A stretch of DNA of 64,000 nt, taken from Burkholderiales bacterium. GTDB taxonomy: Bacteria; Pseudomonadota; Gammaproteobacteria; Burkholderiales; Burkholderiaceae_C. The notes below the pieces were generated by a model, which worked only from the letters and a program-made list of their open reading frames with translations, was not told the DNA's origin and did no database searches. Where the stretch lies: the NCBI GenBank assembly GCA_003963075.1, contig RXJV01000019.1:1-64000 (forward strand), written 5' to 3'. Positions 61,856 through 64,000 of this stretch are shown here, piece by piece; position 1 is the stretch's first letter, and the number at the start of each line of letters is the position of its first letter. Both the position numbers and the translations under genes were made by a program.

Positions 61856-62826
61856 CAGCGCGCCCCGGCCCAGCGCGGCATGCGGAAGGGCAGCATCGCC
61901 TGCACCCAGGGCTGGCTGAAGCGCCGCAGGGAGAGGCTTTCGTGCACGGTGATGCCGCCGTCGACGGGGTCGCACAGCAGCGAGCGGGCGTAGAACGGAC
62001 CGCTTTCCAGCGTCGCGAGCAGTTGCGGTGCGCGCTCGGACCGGCAGTGGCGAGCCAGGCCCCAGCCGGTTGAAGCGAGCGGCTGGCGCGGCGGCAGCGG
62101 CAGCGGGTGCAGGCGACCGTCGGCGCCGAGGTCGAGTGCCAGCGCCTGGCGGCGGCCGTCCCGCGCCTGCGCCTCGTAGAGGATGCGGCTGCGCAGGCCG
62201 GGCAGGGCGCTGCGTGACCACTGCCAGCCGTCGAAGTCGCGTTCCAGCGGGCGGCTGCCGTGGTTGGCATCGAGATAGGCCTGGCCCTGCCAGTGCAGCC
62301 GGGGCGCGTCGAACTGCACCTCGACGCGGGCGCTGGGGCTGATCGGTTGCCACAGGTGCAGGCCGGCAGCGTCCAGCGCAAAGGCCTGGGCAGGCAGCGG
62401 CCCGGGTTGTACTTCGAGCCGGCCGCGCAGCCGGCGCGGCCACGGGGCAGTCCATTCGTCGATGTCGACCCGCAGGCTGCCGTCGACCTGCCAGGCCAGC
62501 CGGCTGGGGCCGATCTGCAGCTGGCGCGCGCTGCGTTGCAGTTGCGCGCTGCCGCGCTCGGTCATGGCCCACAGGCGCTGGAACGACCTCGCCCCCGCCG
62601 GGCGGTGATAGAGCGACAGGTTGACCGCGCAGTGCGATTCGGCGGGCGCACCGTCGTCGCCACGGCGGCGGCGCGCCCAGGCGTAGTAGGGCGAGAACAC
62701 GCTGCCGATGAAGGCGATCAGCGTCAGCGCGTGGACACTGCCATCCGGCTGCGGCTCGCTCACGGCGTCGGCATACCACCAGGCGTAAGCGCCGGCATCC
62801 AGCGCGAGGTCGAACGCAGGCCCGCG
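61855..62826 (-). CDS. crtC: Hydroxyneurosporene/rhodopin synthase (start uncertain)
   Basis: GAYAWWYADAVS...FIGSVFSPYYAWARRR...NLSLYH...WQVDGSLRVDIDEWTAPWPRRLRG; end of frame at 61855. Confidence 0.88.
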   Translation of the reverse strand, partial: RGPAFDLALDAGAYAWWYADAVSEPQPDGSVHALTLIAFIGSVFSPYYAWARRRRGDDGAPAESHCAVNLSLYHRPAGARSFQRLWAMTERGSAQLQRSARQLQIGPSRLAWQVDGSLRVDIDEWTAPWPRRLRGRLEVQPGPLPAQAFALDAAGLHLWQPISPSARVEVQFDAPRLHWQGQAYLDANHGSRPLERDFDGWQWSRSALPGLRSRILYEAQARDGRRQALALDLGADGRLHPLPLPPRQPLASTGWGLARHCRSERAPQLLATLESGPFYARSLLCDPVDGGITVHESLSLRRFSQPWVQAMLPFRMPRWAGAR

Positions 62827-64000
62827 AGGATATGCTCGGCGGCCAGCTGGCCGGACAGGGCGGCCATCGGCACACCCGGCCCCGGATGCACCGAGCCGCC
62901 CGCCAGGAACAGGCCCGGCAGCGTCGTGCGGCCGTCCGGGCGGGCATGGAAGCTCGCGCGCCAGCCCTGGCTGGCCGGCCCGTACAGCGCTCCCGCGCTG
63001 CCCGGGAACAGCGACGCAAAGTCCCGCGGCCGCGTCAGCACCGGCGGCCCGGTGAGCTTCAGCTGCAGGCCGGCGCGGTTCAACTGGGTCCACATCTGGG
63101 CTTCGCATCGCTCGATCTCCAAGTCGGTCAAGGGGGCACTGGCCTGCGCGGGGGCATTGACGAGGCACATCAGGCGCTCCGGTCGCGGCGAGGCGGGGCG
63201 TGCGGCACGCAGCTCCGCGGCGCCGCCGCTGCGGTCCTGGGCGCAGACATAGACGGTCGGCGCTTCTGGCAGCCGGCCGAGGGCGAGCGCCTCGAACTCG
63301 GCGCGGTAGCCCTCGGGTGGGCCGAAGAAGACGTTGTGGTGCGAGAGTTCGAAGCCGCTGGCCTGGGCCTCGCCATGCCAGGTCAGAGCCGACAACGAGC
63401 GCTGCACCTGGGCCGGGACGCCGAGGGCCCGGCGGACGGGCTCGTCCACCAGGCCCAGGTTCAATGCCTGGGCATCGCCGTTGAAGACGACGATGTCGGC
63501 GGGGATGCGCTCGCCGTCGGTCAGCACCACGCCGCTGATGCGGCCATCGGCCAGCACCAGCCGGCCCACATCGCAGCCATAGCGCAGCCGCACGCCCTGG
63601 CCCTGGGCGCAGCCGGCCAGCACCTGGGCCAGACGGTGCATGCCGCCCTCGACCTGCCAGACGGCCTCGCGCTCCACATGTGACACCAGCATCAGCGTGG
63701 CCGGGGCGTCGAATGGGGACGAGCCGCAGTAGGTGGCATAGCGGGCGAAGAGCTGGCGCAGCCGGGGGTCATGGAAGTAGCGGCCCAGCTCGCGCCACAG
63801 CGTCGTGAACGGCGAGATGTTGAGCAGACGGCGCAGGCCGGCGGGCCCCTGCTGGCCCAGCACGCGCCAGGCCAGCGACCCGGGGCTTGGCCGGCTGCTG
63901 CGCATGAAGGGGAGGTCCAGCGTGGTGTAGACCTGCTCGGCGCGGGCGCAGAAGGCGCGGTAGCGCTGGGCCTCGCCCGGGCTGCTGAAGCTTGCGATGG
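62760..64000 (-). CDS. crtD: Methoxyneurosporene/hydroxyneurosporene desaturase, 5' part beyond window
   Basis: CrtI-family sequence YATYCGSSPFDAPATLMLVSHVE...GGMHRLAQVL...LFLAGGSVHPGPGVPMAALSGQLAAEHIL. Confidence 0.9.
   Translation of the reverse strand, partial: IASFSSPGEAQRYRAFCARAEQVYTTLDLPFMRSSRPSPGSLAWRVLGQQGPAGLRRLLNISPFTTLWRELGRYFHDPRLRQLFARYATYCGSSPFDAPATLMLVSHVEREAVWQVEGGMHRLAQVLAGCAQGQGVRLRYGCDVGRLVLADGRISGVVLTDGERIPADIVVFNGDAQALNLGLVDEPVRRALGVPAQVQRSLSALTWHGEAQASGFELSHHNVFFGPPEGYRAEFEALALGRLPEAPTVYVCAQDRSGGAAELRAARPASPRPERLMCLVNAPAQASAPLTDLEIERCEAQMWTQLNRAGLQLKLTGPPVLTRPRDFASLFPGSAGALYGPASQGWRASFHARPDGRTTLPGLFLAGGSVHPGPGVPMAALSGQLAAEHILAGLRSTSRWMPALTPGGMPTP

Overview
This 64 kb, GC-rich window looks like the chromosome of a phototrophic betaproteobacterium (Rubrivivax/Roseateles-like; taxonomy is inferred). 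Bases ~1-30,300 hold ordinary accessory and housekeeping genes: a TRAP dicarboxylate transporter with its two-component system, a metallophosphoesterase, MFS/MerR genes with a probable 1-nt frameshift, a serine hydrolase, a sedolisin-like protease behind a c-di-GMP-I riboswitch, a molybdopterin oxidoreductase, a methyltransferase/glycosyltransferase pair, a LytTR system with two kinases (one apparently a pseudokinase), two PEP-CTERM proteins, a PilZ protein, an EipA/DUF1134 protein, and a class II ribonucleotide reductase interrupted by an intein and preceded by a LexA-type box. Bases ~30,500-64,000 are a photosynthesis gene cluster. Its parts are bchD-bchI-DUF3422-HiPIP-TM ORF-bchP-pucC-like-bchG (minus), ppsR and aerR/ppaA-like (minus), bchFNBHLM-lhaA-puhABC-acsF-puhE (plus), bchO (minus), crtI-crtB-hemA-small TM ORF (plus), and bciA-crtC-crtD (minus, crtD running off the window). 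PpsR/CrtJ boxes (TGT-N12-ACA) sit at the bchG and crtI/bchO promoters, with degenerate copies at bchF. The most interesting observations are the c-di-GMP riboswitch, the intein plus SOS box at nrdJ, the histidine pseudokinase, the possible leaderless PpsR-controlled promoters, and a hemA copy coupled to a tiny membrane ORF. All calls come from reading the sequence and supplied ORFs; no database search was run.
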